In this document: piece after piece, positions 42,245 to 52,171 of the stretch
Numbering within the stretch: the stretch's first letter is position 1
How the letters are laid out: the number at the start of each line of letters is the position of its first letter
Assembly: GCF_003402235.1 (NCBI RefSeq)
Contig: NZ_QEWO01000001.1
Span: 372,001-436,000 of the forward strand
DNA length: 64,000 bases
Direction of reading: 5' to 3'
DNA from: Parahaliea mediterranea
GTDB taxonomy: Bacteria; Pseudomonadota; Gammaproteobacteria; Pseudomonadales; Halieaceae
Translations under genes and position numbers: made by a program
Notes under the pieces: model-generated
What the model saw: only the letters and a program-made list of their open reading frames with translations
What the model was told of the DNA's origin: nothing
Database searches by the model: none

Positions 42245-43433
42245 GGGCGAGCCTCCGTTTGATGTTGGCCTGGATCACAAAGTGGTCCGTCAGCGGAGCG
42301 AAGATGTTGCCGAACAGAATGGCGAGCATGATGCCCTCGGGGAAGGCCGGGTTCATCACGCGGATCAGCACGGCCATGAGGCCGATGAGAATCCCGTAGG
42401 CCCACTTGCCGCCATTGGTCATGGCCGCGGATACCGGGTCGGTGGCCATGAACATCATGCCGAAGGCAAAGCCACCGGTGACCAGGTGCCAGTACCAGGG
42501 CATGGCGAAGGCCGGGTTGGTATCCGAGCCCACCAGGTTGAACAGGGTGGACAGCGCCACCATGCCCAGGAACACGCCGGCCACAATGCGCCAGGCGGCA
42601 ATGCGCATCATCAGCAGCACGGCGCCGCCGATGAGGATGGCCAGGGTGGAGGTTTCGCCAATGGAGCCCGGCAGGTTGCCGAGGAAGGCGTCCATCCAGG
42701 TCCACTGCTCCTGCAGCGCCGGCATACCGCCGGAGGCCACCACAGACAGCGGGGTGGCGCCGGTGTAGCCGTCAACGGCTGTCCATACCGCATCGCCGGA
42801 CATGGAAGCCGGGTAGGCAAAGTACAGGAAGGCGCGGCCGGTGAGTGCCGGGTTGAGGAAGTTCTTGCCGGTGCCGCCAAACACTTCCTTGCCGATCACC
42901 ACACCAAAGCTGATGCCCAGGGCCACCTGCCACAGGGGGATGTCCGGCGGGCAGGTCAGGGCAAACAGGATGGAGGTCACGAAGAAGCCTTCGTTCACCT
43001 CGTGGCCGCGTTTCATGGCAAACAGCACTTCCCAGAAACCGCCAACGGCGAAGGTCACCAGGTAAATGGGCAGGAAGTACAGGGCGCCAAAGAAGAAGCA
43101 GTCCCACAGGCTGCCGGCGTCGTAGCCGCCGAACAGGCCGATCAGGGCACCGCGCCAGCCGTCAACGGCACCGCCGTGGGCGGCAATCACGTCGTTGGCC
43201 TGGAAGCCCAGGTTGTACATGCCGTAGAACATGGCCGGGAAGGCGCAGAACCACACCGTGATCATGATGCGCTTGAGGTCTACACCGTCGCGCACATGGG
43301 CGTTGCTCTTGGTCACCGAGCCGGGGGAATAGAAGATGGTGTCCACCGCTTCATACAGGGCGTACCAGTTCTGGTAGCGGCCACCGTCCTGGAAGTGGTG
43401 TTCCATGTTGTCGAGAATCTTGCGCAGTCCCAC
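42234..43433 (-). CDS. nqrB: Na+-translocating NADH:quinone reductase subunit B
   Basis: 399 residues, ten predicted membrane helices. FMN attachment motif TGATPLS with Thr227; [20 protein letters not shown] and the quinone-site region are typical. NqrB holds riboflavin and covalent FMN and is the main Na+ path. Four bases after nqrA. Confidence 0.97.
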   Translation of the reverse strand: MGLRKILDNMEHHFQDGGRYQNWYALYEAVDTIFYSPGSVTKSNAHVRDGVDLKRIMITVWFCAFPAMFYGMYNLGFQANDVIAAHGGAVDGWRGALIGLFGGYDAGSLWDCFFFGALYFLPIYLVTFAVGGFWEVLFAMKRGHEVNEGFFVTSILFALTCPPDIPLWQVALGISFGVVIGKEVFGGTGKNFLNPALTGRAFLYFAYPASMSGDAVWTAVDGYTGATPLSVVASGGMPALQEQWTWMDAFLGNLPGSIGETSTLAILIGGAVLLMMRIAAWRIVAGVFLGMVALSTLFNLVGSDTNPAFAMPWYWHLVTGGFAFGMMFMATDPVSAAMTNGGKWAYGILIGLMAVLIRVMNPAFPEGIMLAILFGNIFAPLTDHFVIQANIKRRLARVQ

Positions 43434-43437
43434 GGGA

Positions 43438-44787
43438 TTAACCCTCCTTCTCGATGCGTGTCAGGTTGTCCCTGAGGATGGGGCCGTATTCGTACTTGCC
43501 CGGACAAACATAGGTGCAAAGCGCCAGATCTTCCTCGTCCAGATCCAGGCAACCCAGGGCCTGGGCCGTTTCGGTGTCGCCGACGATCAGCGCGCGCAGC
43601 AGCTGGGTGGGCAGCATGTCCATGGGCACCACGCGCTCGTAAGTGCCCACCGGCACCATGGCGCGCTCGGAGCCGTTGGTGTTGGTAGTCATGGCCAGGG
43701 GCTTGCTGCCGAACAGGTTGCTCAGGTAGATGCCGAGGGCCGAGTGGCGCTGGGCGCCGGGGCTCAGGTAGCGCAGGAACTCGCGCTGGCGCCCTTCCAG
43801 CAGGACCGACACCTGGTTGTGGTAGCGCCCCAGGTAGGCAGTGGGTGCCTGGGTGGCGCGCCCGCCCAGCACGGAGCCGGACACAATGCGGTTTTCGCCG
43901 TCTTTCACCTGGCCGGCGCACAGGGCCTGCAGGTCGGCACCGATGCGGGTGCGCAGCAGTCGCGGCTGCTCCACCTGGGGGCCACCGAGGGAAATCACGC
44001 GGCCTGTATAGAGTTTGCCGTCCAGGAAGGTGCGGCCGATGGCAATCACGTCCTGGTAGCCGATGGTCCACACCGGCTTGTCGACGGTGACGCCACCGCG
44101 CAGCAGGTTGATGTGGGTACCCGCCAGCCCCGCAGGGTGCGGGCCGGCAAATTCATGCACTTCAATATTGCTGGCGCTGCCGGCGGGCACATCGGCACCG
44201 GCGGCCTTGCACAGGTAGAGCGGGCCCGCGACCAGTTTGGCCAGCAAATCCAGGCCCAGGCCAAAGGCCTCCGCCTGCTCGGCAATCACCAGCGCGGGGT
44301 CGGCCGCCAGGGGCTGGGTGTCGATGGCGGTCACAAACAGGGCCGCGGCCTCGCTGCCCGGTGCCGGCACCTTGCTGAAGGGGCGGGTTCTCAGGGCTGT
44401 CCACAGGCCGTTCTGCACCAGCTGCTCGCGCACGGCGGCACCGTCCAGGGCGCGGGCGGCAGCAGCATCGTGCGCAGGGAAACTCTCGAAGGATTCATCG
44501 GCGCCGACTTCAATGACCACCGATTGCAGCACGCGCTTGGCGCCGCGGTTGATGGCGGCAACGGTGCCACCGGCGGGTGCGGTGTAGCGCACGCCCTCGG
44601 TCTTTTTGTCGGTGAACAGCAGTTGCCCGGCTTTAACGGTGTCACCCACCGCCACTTCCATGGTGGGTTTCATGCCGACATAGTCAAAACCGACCAGCGC
44701 AACAGCGCGGGCGGCAGGGGCATTGTCAATGGTTTGCTGGGGCGCACCCTGTAAAGGGATATTCAGGCCCCGCTTGATCTTGATCAT
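43438..44787 (-). CDS. nqrA: Na+-translocating NADH:quinone reductase subunit A
   Basis: 449 residues, first gene of the nqr operon. [18 protein letters not shown] is the standard start, then [20 protein letters not shown], and [20 protein letters not shown]. Soluble-side subunit that contacts NqrB and the quinone. Its promoter must lie in the 237 bases upstream (44788-45024), shared with the end of the GAPDH gene. Confidence 0.97.
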   Translation of the reverse strand: MIKIKRGLNIPLQGAPQQTIDNAPAARAVALVGFDYVGMKPTMEVAVGDTVKAGQLLFTDKKTEGVRYTAPAGGTVAAINRGAKRVLQSVVIEVGADESFESFPAHDAAAARALDGAAVREQLVQNGLWTALRTRPFSKVPAPGSEAAALFVTAIDTQPLAADPALVIAEQAEAFGLGLDLLAKLVAGPLYLCKAAGADVPAGSASNIEVHEFAGPHPAGLAGTHINLLRGGVTVDKPVWTIGYQDVIAIGRTFLDGKLYTGRVISLGGPQVEQPRLLRTRIGADLQALCAGQVKDGENRIVSGSVLGGRATQAPTAYLGRYHNQVSVLLEGRQREFLRYLSPGAQRHSALGIYLSNLFGSKPLAMTTNTNGSERAMVPVGTYERVVPMDMLPTQLLRALIVGDTETAQALGCLDLDEEDLALCTYVCPGKYEYGPILRDNLTRIEKEG

Positions 44788-44948
44788 ACGATCTGCCTGC
44801 AGATTGAGAACAACATTAAATATAGCGACTGGAGACCCGATTGAGTCCGGCGATCCGCTGCCGGAACAAGCGCGTCAGTTAGCATTTATTGCCGTAAAAA
44901 CAGGCAAATTCTGCCACCCGGATTCGAGCCGCGCGCATTATAGCGGAA

Positions 44949-45019
44949 TGCCCCCCCGCATGACCACTGTCGCAACGGGGGGCAGCTATCGGATTGCGGG
45001 CAGGTGTTTACCCTGCCCG
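44949..45019. terminator. Two hairpins between GAPDH and nqrA
   Basis: tgcccccc/ggggggca (about 44949-44984) and cgggcagg/cctgcccg with a seven-base loop (44997-45019), the second starting five bases after the GAPDH stop on the minus strand. Neither is followed by a T-run, so termination strength is uncertain; they may instead insulate nqr. Confidence 0.45.
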
Positions 45020-45024
45020 GCGGC

Positions 45025-46494
45025 TTACGCCTCCTTCGGATAGACCCGGTAATCGATACCGGCCATTTGTTCGAGAATGCGGTACACCTGGCAGCTGTAG
45101 CCAAACTCGTTGTCGTACCACAGGTAGACCACGGCCTGGGTGCCGTTGACGATGGTGGCCTGGGCGTCGTAGATGCAGGCGTGGCGGGAGCCAACAAAAT
45201 CCGACGACACCACCTCGGGCGAGTTGGAGTAGTCGATCTGCTTGCGCATGGGCGAGTGCAGTGCCACGTTGCGCATGTACTCGTTCAGTGCTTCCTTGTC
45301 GGTAGCGCGGCCCAGGGTCAGGTTCAGGATGGCCATGGACACATTCGGCGTGGGCACGCGGATGGCGTTGCCGGTGAGCTTGCCCTGCAGCTTCGGCAGC
45401 ACCTTGGCCACCGCCTTGGCGGCGCCGGTTTCGGTGAGCACCATGTTCAAGGGCGCGCTGCGGCCACGGCGCTCGGCCTTGTGGTAGTTGTCGATCAGGT
45501 TCTGGTCGTTGGTGTAGGCGTGCACCGTCTCCACGTGGCCGGTGACAATCCCGTACTCGTCATCGATGGCCTTCAGCGGCGGCACAATGGCGTTGGTGGT
45601 GCAGGACGCGGCGGAGATGATGGTGTCGGAATCTTCAATGATGTCATGGTTGATGCCGGCCACCACGTTCTTCATGTCGCCCTTGCCGGGCGCGGTGAGG
45701 ATCACCTTGCTCACCCCGGGGCACTTGAGGTGCTGGGACAGGCCGTCCTCGTCGCGCCAGACGCCGGTGTTGTCCACCACAATGGCGTTGTTGATGCCGT
45801 ACTCGGTGTAGTCCACCTCAGCGGGTGAATCGGCGTAGATCACTTTCACTTCGTTGCCGTTGGCGACGAAGGAGCCATGCTCCTCGTCGACCCGGATGGT
45901 GCCCTCGAAGGCGCCGTGCACGGAGTCGCGGCGCAGCAGGCTGGCGCGCTTGACCAGGTCGTTGGGCGCTTTGCCCTTGCGCACCACCACCGCGCGCAGG
46001 CGCAGGCTGTCGCCGCCGTCGGTCTTGTCGATCAGGATACGGGCCATCAGGCGGCCGATACGGCCAAAACCGTAAAGCACCACGTCCCGGGGCTCGGCCA
46101 CGGGCTTCTCGGTGCAGCCGATCAGGTCGCTGACCTGCTCGGTAACATATTCTTCAATGGACTTGCCAGCGCCGTGGCCGCGGTCGTAGTAGTCAACCGC
46201 CAGGCGGCCGATGTCGATGTGGGCGGAGCCCAGGGCCAGCTTGCTCAGGGCTTCCAGTACCGGGAAGGTTTCGAACTCGGACAGCTCGTTTTCCTCGACC
46301 TGGCGCACGTAGCGGTGATCTTTCATGATCTCCAGCACAGAGCGGTTCACCAGTGACTTGCCGTAAACGTAGCACTTGACGTTGCGCTCGCGGGACAACT
46401 GCCCCACCAGCGGAATCATGCCTTCGGCCAGCGCTTCGCGCTCTTTCCAGTCCCGGAAGTAGTCTGCCGGGCGCTCTCTTTTGCGTTCGCTCAC
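45025..46494 (-). CDS. Glyceraldehyde-3-phosphate dehydrogenase with N-terminal extension
   Basis: 489 residues against about 335 for ordinary GAPDH. The first ~135 residues (for example REALAEGMIPLVGQLSRERN) are an extra helical domain; the Rossmann fold begins at DVVLYGFGRIGRLMARILID. Catalytic Cys lies in ISAASCTTNAIVPP (near 297), with HVETVHAYTNDQNLIDNYHK. The same long form sits between nqr and mfd in Pseudomonas. It probably serves gluconeogenesis or a regulated role rather than main glycolysis; this is inference. Confidence 0.93.
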   Translation of the reverse strand: MSERKRERPADYFRDWKEREALAEGMIPLVGQLSRERNVKCYVYGKSLVNRSVLEIMKDHRYVRQVEENELSEFETFPVLEALSKLALGSAHIDIGRLAVDYYDRGHGAGKSIEEYVTEQVSDLIGCTEKPVAEPRDVVLYGFGRIGRLMARILIDKTDGGDSLRLRAVVVRKGKAPNDLVKRASLLRRDSVHGAFEGTIRVDEEHGSFVANGNEVKVIYADSPAEVDYTEYGINNAIVVDNTGVWRDEDGLSQHLKCPGVSKVILTAPGKGDMKNVVAGINHDIIEDSDTIISAASCTTNAIVPPLKAIDDEYGIVTGHVETVHAYTNDQNLIDNYHKAERRGRSAPLNMVLTETGAAKAVAKVLPKLQGKLTGNAIRVPTPNVSMAILNLTLGRATDKEALNEYMRNVALHSPMRKQIDYSNSPEVVSSDFVGSRHACIYDAQATIVNGTQAVVYLWYDNEFGYSCQVYRILEQMAGIDYRVYPKEA

Positions 46495-46725
46495 TGTGGA
46501 ATACCTTTGTTGGTGCGGGTCGGGTCGGGTTTTCGGGCGCGCGTATTATCCTCACCCCTCCCCCCCGGGGCAAGGCGCCCGGGCATATTTACACCCGCTT
46601 TGAACCGCTCGGCCACCCGCACGCCCAAAGCCTCAAGCGGGTGGAGGGCCTTCCACCTTGCCCGTACAATACGCCCCCGGCCCGCCAGCGGCCGCCGATT
46701 TCATCAGCCAGAGCCCGATTCGCCC

Positions 46726-49700
46726 ATGTTCCAGACCCTGCTCGCCACCACGCCCTGGCCCGCCAAAGCGGGCAGCCGCACTGCCCTGGGGCCCCTGCAC
46801 GGCAGCGCCCAGACCCGCTGCGTGGCAGAACTGGCAAGCCCGGACCGCCTGCTGCTGGTGATTACCGCCGACACCAGCGCCGCCATTACCCTGGAGCGGG
46901 AGCTGCCCTTCTTCCTGGCGCCCGGCATCGAACTGCTGGCCTTCCCCGACTGGGAGACCCTGCCCTACGACAGCTTCTCGCCCCACCAGGACATCATCTC
47001 CGAACGCCTGTCCACCCTGCACCGACTGCCCTCGGTGCGCGGCGGGGTGCTGGTGGTGCCCATGCCGACCCTGATGCACCGCATCGCCCCCACCGAGTAC
47101 ATTGCCGGCAGCAGCCTGGTGCTGGCGCCGGGCGACACGGTGGATATCGACACCTTCCGCCGCAACCTGGAGCGCAACGGCTATCGCAACGTGGACACCG
47201 TCTACGAACACGGGGAATTCGCCCTGCGCGGCGCGCTGCTGGACATCTTCCCCATGGGCTCCGATACGCCCTTTCGCATCGATTTGCTGGATGACGAGGT
47301 GGACACCCTGCGCACCTTCGACCCGGAGAGCCAGCGCACGGTGGAAAAGGTGGACGGCATCAACCTGCTGCCGGCGCGGGAATACCCCCTGAACCCGGGG
47401 GCCATCAGCCGCTTCCAGATGAACTGGTACGAGGCCTTCGAGGTGGATCACGACGCCTGCCCGGTGTACAGCGAGGTCAGCGCCGGGCGCTCCCCCGGCG
47501 GCTGCGAGTACTTCCTGCCACTGTTTTTTGAGCGCTGCGGCACCCTGCTGGACTACCTGCCCGAGGACACCCCGGTGATCGCCATCGGCGATCACCACGG
47601 CGCGGCCCAGCGCTTCTGGGGCGAGGCCAACCACCGCTTCGAGGAATACGGCATAGACCCGCGGCGCCCCCTGCTGCCCCCGGCGCGCTGCTTTACCCCG
47701 GTGGAGGAGCTGTACCAGTTGCTGGGCCGGCGCGCCGTGCTGGAACTGCGCCTGAACCCCGACGCCCCCACCCACGTCCAGGCCCCCAGCCTGCCGCCGC
47801 CAGAACTGCCCGCCAGCGACAACCGCGAGGCGCCCATGGCGCGGCTGGCGCGCTTCATCAGCAGCCACCAGGGGCCGGTGCTGCTGTGCGCCGAATCCGC
47901 CGGCCGCCGGGAAATGCTGCTGGACAGCCTGAAGCAGGAAAAACTGACCCCGGTGACGGTGGACGACTGGGCCGATTTTGAAGCCAGCGGCGAGCCCTTT
48001 GCCATTGCCACCGCGCCCCTGGACCGGGGCATGTACTTCGGCCCCGGCGCGCCGACCCTGGTGTGCGAAAGCCAGCTGTTCGGGGCCCGGGTGGCCCAGC
48101 GCCGGCGCCGGCGCAAGGCGGAGGAATCCAGCAACGCCAACATCTTCCGCGACATCTCCGAACTGCGCGAAGGGGTGCCGGTGGTGCACCTGGAGCACGG
48201 GGTGGGCCGCTACATCGGCCTGCAGACCCTGGACGTGGACGGCCAGGCCAATGAATTTCTGACCCTGGACTACGCCCAGGGCGCGCGCCTGTATGTGCCG
48301 GTGTCTTCCCTGCACCTGATCAGCCGCTACGCCGGCGCCGACCCGGAACTGGCGCCCCTGCACAAGCTGGGCTCGGACCAGTGGGACAAGGCCCGGCGCA
48401 AGGCCAGCGAGCGCGCCTCGGACGTGGCCGCCCAGCTGCTGGAGGTCTACGCCCGGCGCGAGGCCCGCCAAGGCCACCAGTTCGACATTCCGCAGCCAGA
48501 CTACGACCTGTTCGCCGCCACCTTCCCCTTCGAGGAAACCGCCGACCAGGCCGCCGCCATCGAGGCGGTGCTGCAGGACATGGCCAGCCCCCGGGTGATG
48601 GACCGCCTGGTGTGCGGCGACGTCGGCTTCGGCAAGACCGAGGTGGCCATGCGCGCCGCCTTTGTGGCCGCGGCCAACCGCAAGCAGGTGGCGGTGCTGG
48701 TGCCCACCACCCTCCTCGCCCAGCAGCACCACAGCTCCTTCGCCGACCGTTTTGCCGACTGGCCCTTTAACGTGGAGGTGGTATCGCGCTTCAAGACCGG
48801 CAAGGAGCTCAACGCCGTCAGCCAGCGGGTGGCCAGCGGCGAGGTGGACATCCTGGTGGGTACCCACAAGCTGCTGGGGCAGGATTTTGCCTTCGAAGAC
48901 CTGGGGCTGCTGATCATCGACGAAGAACACCGCTTCGGGGTCAAGCAGAAGGAGGCCATCAAAGCCCTGCGCGCCGAGGTGGACATTCTCACCCTGACCG
49001 CAACGCCCATCCCGCGCACCCTCAACATGGCCCTGGGCGGCATGCGCGACCTGTCCATCATTGCCACCCCGCCGGCCCGGCGCCTGTCCATCAAGACGTT
49101 TATCCGCGAGCACAACATTGCCCTGATCAAAGAGGCCGTGCTGCGCGAAACCCTGCGTGGCGGACAGGTGTACTACCTGCACAACGAAGTGAAAACCATC
49201 GAGCAGACCGCCAGCAAGCTGCGCGAACTGCTACCGGACTTGTCCATTGCCGTGGCCCATGGCCAGATGCGCGAGCACGAGTTGGAACAGGTGATGTCGG
49301 ACTTCTACCACCAGCGCCACCACATCCTGCTGTGCACCACCATTATTGAAACCGGCATCGACATCCCCAACGCCAACACCATTATCATCGAGCGCGCCGA
49401 CAAGTTCGGCCTGGCCCAGCTGCACCAGCTGCGCGGCCGGGTGGGCCGCTCGCACCACCAGGCCTATGCCTACCTGCTGTGCCCGCCGCGCTCGGCCATC
49501 ACCCCGGACGCCGAAAAACGGCTGGAGGCCATCGAAGCCGCCGGCGACCTTGGCGCCGGTTACCTGCTGGCCACTCACGACCTGGAGATCCGCGGCGCCG
49601 GGGAACTGCTGGGGGACGAGCAGAGCGGGCAGATCCACAGCGTGGGCTTCAGCCTGTACATGCAGATGCTTGAGCGTGCGGTGGCGGCCCTGCGCCGGGG

Positions 49701-50190
49701 CGAGATTCCCAACGTGGATGCGCCGCTGGACGCCGGCACCGAGGTCAACCTGCACACTGCCGCACTGATTCCCGAGGATTACCTGCCCGACATCAACACC
49801 CGCCTGGTGCTGTATAAGCGCATCGCCGCCGCCGACAGCGAAGACGCCCTGCGCGATATTCAGGTGGAGATGATTGACCGCTTCGGCCTGCTGCCGCCCC
49901 AGGTGAACAACCTGGTGCAGGTATCGCGCCTGCGCATCACCGCCCAGCAACTGGGCATTCGCGCCATTGAGGTGGGTGCGCAGGGTGGTACTATCGAATT
50001 CACCGACAACACCCGGGTCAACCCTCTCTCTCTGGTGAAGCTGGTACAGTCGGACCCGGCCGGTTACCAATTGGCCGGCGCCACCCGCCTGCGCTTCAAG
50101 AGCGAACTGGACGAGCCGGAACAGCGCCGTCAGTTTGCCGAGCAACTGCTGGAAACCTTCGCCAAAGACGCCACGGATAACGCCGCCTGA
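46726..50190 (+). CDS. mfd: Transcription-repair coupling factor
   Basis: 1154 residues. N-terminal UvrB-homology region (FLAPGIELLAFPDWETLPYD), the RNA-polymerase-interacting CarD-like domain (GVPVVHLEHGVGRYIGLQTL), then a RecG-type translocase with Walker A CGDVGFGKTEVAMRAAF, DEEH box and TATPIPRTLNMAL, and a C-terminal TRCF domain. It moves stalled polymerase from lesions and recruits UvrABC; uvrC is also in this window. Start ATG 46726 (MFQTLLATTPW); the frame is open upstream but lacks a site. Confidence 0.97.
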   Translation: MFQTLLATTPWPAKAGSRTALGPLHGSAQTRCVAELASPDRLLLVITADTSAAITLERELPFFLAPGIELLAFPDWETLPYDSFSPHQDIISERLSTLHRLPSVRGGVLVVPMPTLMHRIAPTEYIAGSSLVLAPGDTVDIDTFRRNLERNGYRNVDTVYEHGEFALRGALLDIFPMGSDTPFRIDLLDDEVDTLRTFDPESQRTVEKVDGINLLPAREYPLNPGAISRFQMNWYEAFEVDHDACPVYSEVSAGRSPGGCEYFLPLFFERCGTLLDYLPEDTPVIAIGDHHGAAQRFWGEANHRFEEYGIDPRRPLLPPARCFTPVEELYQLLGRRAVLELRLNPDAPTHVQAPSLPPPELPASDNREAPMARLARFISSHQGPVLLCAESAGRREMLLDSLKQEKLTPVTVDDWADFEASGEPFAIATAPLDRGMYFGPGAPTLVCESQLFGARVAQRRRRRKAEESSNANIFRDISELREGVPVVHLEHGVGRYIGLQTLDVDGQANEFLTLDYAQGARLYVPVSSLHLISRYAGADPELAPLHKLGSDQWDKARRKASERASDVAAQLLEVYARREARQGHQFDIPQPDYDLFAATFPFEETADQAAAIEAVLQDMASPRVMDRLVCGDVGFGKTEVAMRAAFVAAANRKQVAVLVPTTLLAQQHHSSFADRFADWPFNVEVVSRFKTGKELNAVSQRVASGEVDILVGTHKLLGQDFAFEDLGLLIIDEEHRFGVKQKEAIKALRAEVDILTLTATPIPRTLNMALGGMRDLSIIATPPARRLSIKTFIREHNIALIKEAVLRETLRGGQVYYLHNEVKTIEQTASKLRELLPDLSIAVAHGQMREHELEQVMSDFYHQRHHILLCTTIIETGIDIPNANTIIIERADKFGLAQLHQLRGRVGRSHHQAYAYLLCPPRSAITPDAEKRLEAIEAAGDLGAGYLLATHDLEIRGAGELLGDEQSGQIHSVGFSLYMQMLERAVAALRRGEIPNVDAPLDAGTEVNLHTAALIPEDYLPDINTRLVLYKRIAAADSEDALRDIQVEMIDRFGLLPPQVNNLVQVSRLRITAQQLGIRAIEVGAQGGTIEFTDNTRVNPLSLVKLVQSDPAGYQLAGATRLRFKSELDEPEQRRQFAEQLLETFAKDATDNAA

Positions 50191-51419
50191 TGAAACCTTT
50201 TTTGACTGCCTTCACTCCCCTGCTTGGCCTGATATACGCAGGCATTGCCTGGGCCCAACCGCCGGCCGGCATGGACGATGACAGCGACCAGCGCTGGTAC
50301 CGTGTGGAATTGCTGATCTTCAGCCAGGGCGGCAGCGCCGCCGCCAGCCAGGAGCAGTGGGACCCACAGCCGCCTTTGGCCTATCCCGAGCGGTACCGTT
50401 TTCTGGTGTATCCGGAGCGGGTGGCGCAGCGCATTGCCAGCCACCCGGACGGTGAAAGCCGCATGGAGGCGAATGGCCAGCAGGTCATTGCCTTTGCCGC
50501 GCCGGACGCGGGCGAGCAAGCGCAGCAAGGGAAAACGCCCGGGGCCACCGACATCCCGCGCCGCGGCGAAGGCGAAGGCGAGGCAGCAGGCGGCCCCGCA
50601 TCCGGTGGCGCTGCGCCTGGCGCAGAACCGCTCGCCCCTGCTCCCACCGCCGAAGCGCCGGCCAAACCGCAGCTGCCCACGCCCTGGGTGGTGCGGCCGG
50701 CGAGCGAACTGGAATTTCGCGGCAAGGCCGCCTACATGGAAAAACGCGGCAGCTACCGGGTGCTGTTCCACCAGACCTGGCTGCAGCCGGTGCAGGGGGA
50801 AAGCCAGGCGCGGGACATTATCATCGATGACTCCGGCAGCCAGCAGCGCTATCCGGAATTACAGGGCAGCATCAAACTGTTCGTTTCGCGCTACCTGCAC
50901 ATCAGCACCAACCTCTGGCTGAATACCGACGGCCGCTACCTGGCCGGCGACTGGCGCATGCCGGCACCGCCACTGGCGCCCGCGTCGCTGGCCATTGAAA
51001 AACCGGTGGACCCCGCCGCCTTCGCCCCTTACGCGGCCAATGCCCCGGCAGGCTTGCCAGCAACAGCGCCAGCAAACGCGCAGACAGAGACGTCATCAAC
51101 CACTGCACCCGACGACCCGGCAGCGGTTCTGGCCAGCGACACACCCGATGCGGCCGAACCAGCCTACCCCTACCGCCACGCTGTGCTGCTGCAGCAGCGG
51201 CGCCGGATGCGCAGCACCGAAGTACACTACATCGACCATCCCATGCTGGGCGTTGTGGTCAAGCTCAGCCCGCTGTCGGACGAACAGCTGGAGCAGTTTG
51301 GGGCTGAGGAAGCGGCCGTCCAGGCCAAAGCAATCGATGGCCAAGCGAACAATGTCCAGGCAGACACAAGCCAGCCGAACATTGTGCCGGCGCCTTGGCG
51401 GGCTAAGCGGCCCGCCTAA
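50190..51419 (+). CDS. csiV: CsiV family protein
   Basis: 409 residues, signal peptide cleaved near residue 22 (GIAWA/QPPAG). Contains the family patches RWYRVELLIFSQ near the N-terminus, LPTPWVVRPASELEFRGKAA, YRVLFHQTWLQPVQ and a C-terminal MRSTEVHYIDHPMLGVVVKL. Ala/Pro-rich insertions (about 110-160 and 290-330) make it long. CsiV in Vibrio is an outer-membrane factor that activates peptidoglycan synthase; that function is by homology. Coupled to mfd (TGATG overlap). Confidence 0.85.
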   Translation: MKPFLTAFTPLLGLIYAGIAWAQPPAGMDDDSDQRWYRVELLIFSQGGSAAASQEQWDPQPPLAYPERYRFLVYPERVAQRIASHPDGESRMEANGQQVIAFAAPDAGEQAQQGKTPGATDIPRRGEGEGEAAGGPASGGAAPGAEPLAPAPTAEAPAKPQLPTPWVVRPASELEFRGKAAYMEKRGSYRVLFHQTWLQPVQGESQARDIIIDDSGSQQRYPELQGSIKLFVSRYLHISTNLWLNTDGRYLAGDWRMPAPPLAPASLAIEKPVDPAAFAPYAANAPAGLPATAPANAQTETSSTTAPDDPAAVLASDTPDAAEPAYPYRHAVLLQQRRRMRSTEVHYIDHPMLGVVVKLSPLSDEQLEQFGAEEAAVQAKAIDGQANNVQADTSQPNIVPAPWRAKRPA

Positions 51420-52171
51420 TCGGGCGTAGAAAACTGCGCCGCCACCAGGGCCAGCAACAGGCGCCCCACTACGGCGGCTTCCCGCTGCAGTATCTGGTGC
51501 ATGGCGTCCTGTGACAGGGGCAAATCGCCAAGCCCCGCCGCCGGATTCACCACCATGCACACCGCCGCATAGGCCAGGCCCAGCTCCCGCGCCAGGGCCG
51601 CTTCCGGCATGCCGGTCATGCCCACCAGGTCACAGCCGTCCCGGGCCAGCTTGCGCACTTCCGCAGCGGTTTCCAGGCGTGGCCCCTGCAGTACGCCGTG
51701 TACCCCCGCCCGCTCGCAGTCGATGCGCGCGCTGTCGGCGGCGGCCAGCAGGGCCAGGCGCAAATCGCGGCTGTAGGGCTCGGTGAAGTCAATGTGCAGA
51801 AGGCGGCCGTCGCGCCCCTCGTCAAAGGTGTGTTCCCGGCCCCAGGTGTAGTCAATCAGCTGGTCTGGGATCACCAGTCGCCCGGGACACATGCCCTCGC
51901 CAATGCCGCCCACCGCGTTGATGCCCACAATCTCGCTGACGCCGAGGGCCTGCAGGGCCCAGATGTTGGCGCGGTAGTTGATGCGGTGAGGTGGAATGGT
52001 GGCCGCGCCGCCGTGGCGATGGACAAAACACACCCGCGCATCCCCCAAGCGCCCTTCCTGTATCGGGCCGGAGGGCGGCCCATAGGGGGTGCTGACATCC
52101 TGCTGGGTGTACACCACCAGGTCCTGCAACTGCGCAATGCCGGTACCACCGATGATGCCAAGGCAGCTCAT
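51416..52171 (-). CDS. S-methyl-5'-thioinosine phosphorylase
   Basis: 251 residues of the PNP/MTAP family. GIIGGTGIAQLQDL at the N-terminus, phosphate- and ribose-site segments FVHRHGGAATIPPHRINYRA and INAVGGIGEGMCPGRLVIPD, and the base-site GMTGMPEAALARELGLAYAA. Length and place (next to csiV) match the Pseudomonas enzyme that cleaves methylthioinosine, a route to recycle polyamine by-product and methionine. The substrate call (inosine vs adenosine) is by that homology. Confidence 0.82.
   Translation of the reverse strand: MSCLGIIGGTGIAQLQDLVVYTQQDVSTPYGPPSGPIQEGRLGDARVCFVHRHGGAATIPPHRINYRANIWALQALGVSEIVGINAVGGIGEGMCPGRLVIPDQLIDYTWGREHTFDEGRDGRLLHIDFTEPYSRDLRLALLAAADSARIDCERAGVHGVLQGPRLETAAEVRKLARDGCDLVGMTGMPEAALARELGLAYAAVCMVVNPAAGLGDLPLSQDAMHQILQREAAVVGRLLLALVAAQFSTPD

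Noticed and set aside
46633-49182. Minus-strand 849-codon frame opposite mfd
   Set aside because: Shadow; mfd on the plus strand has complete domains.
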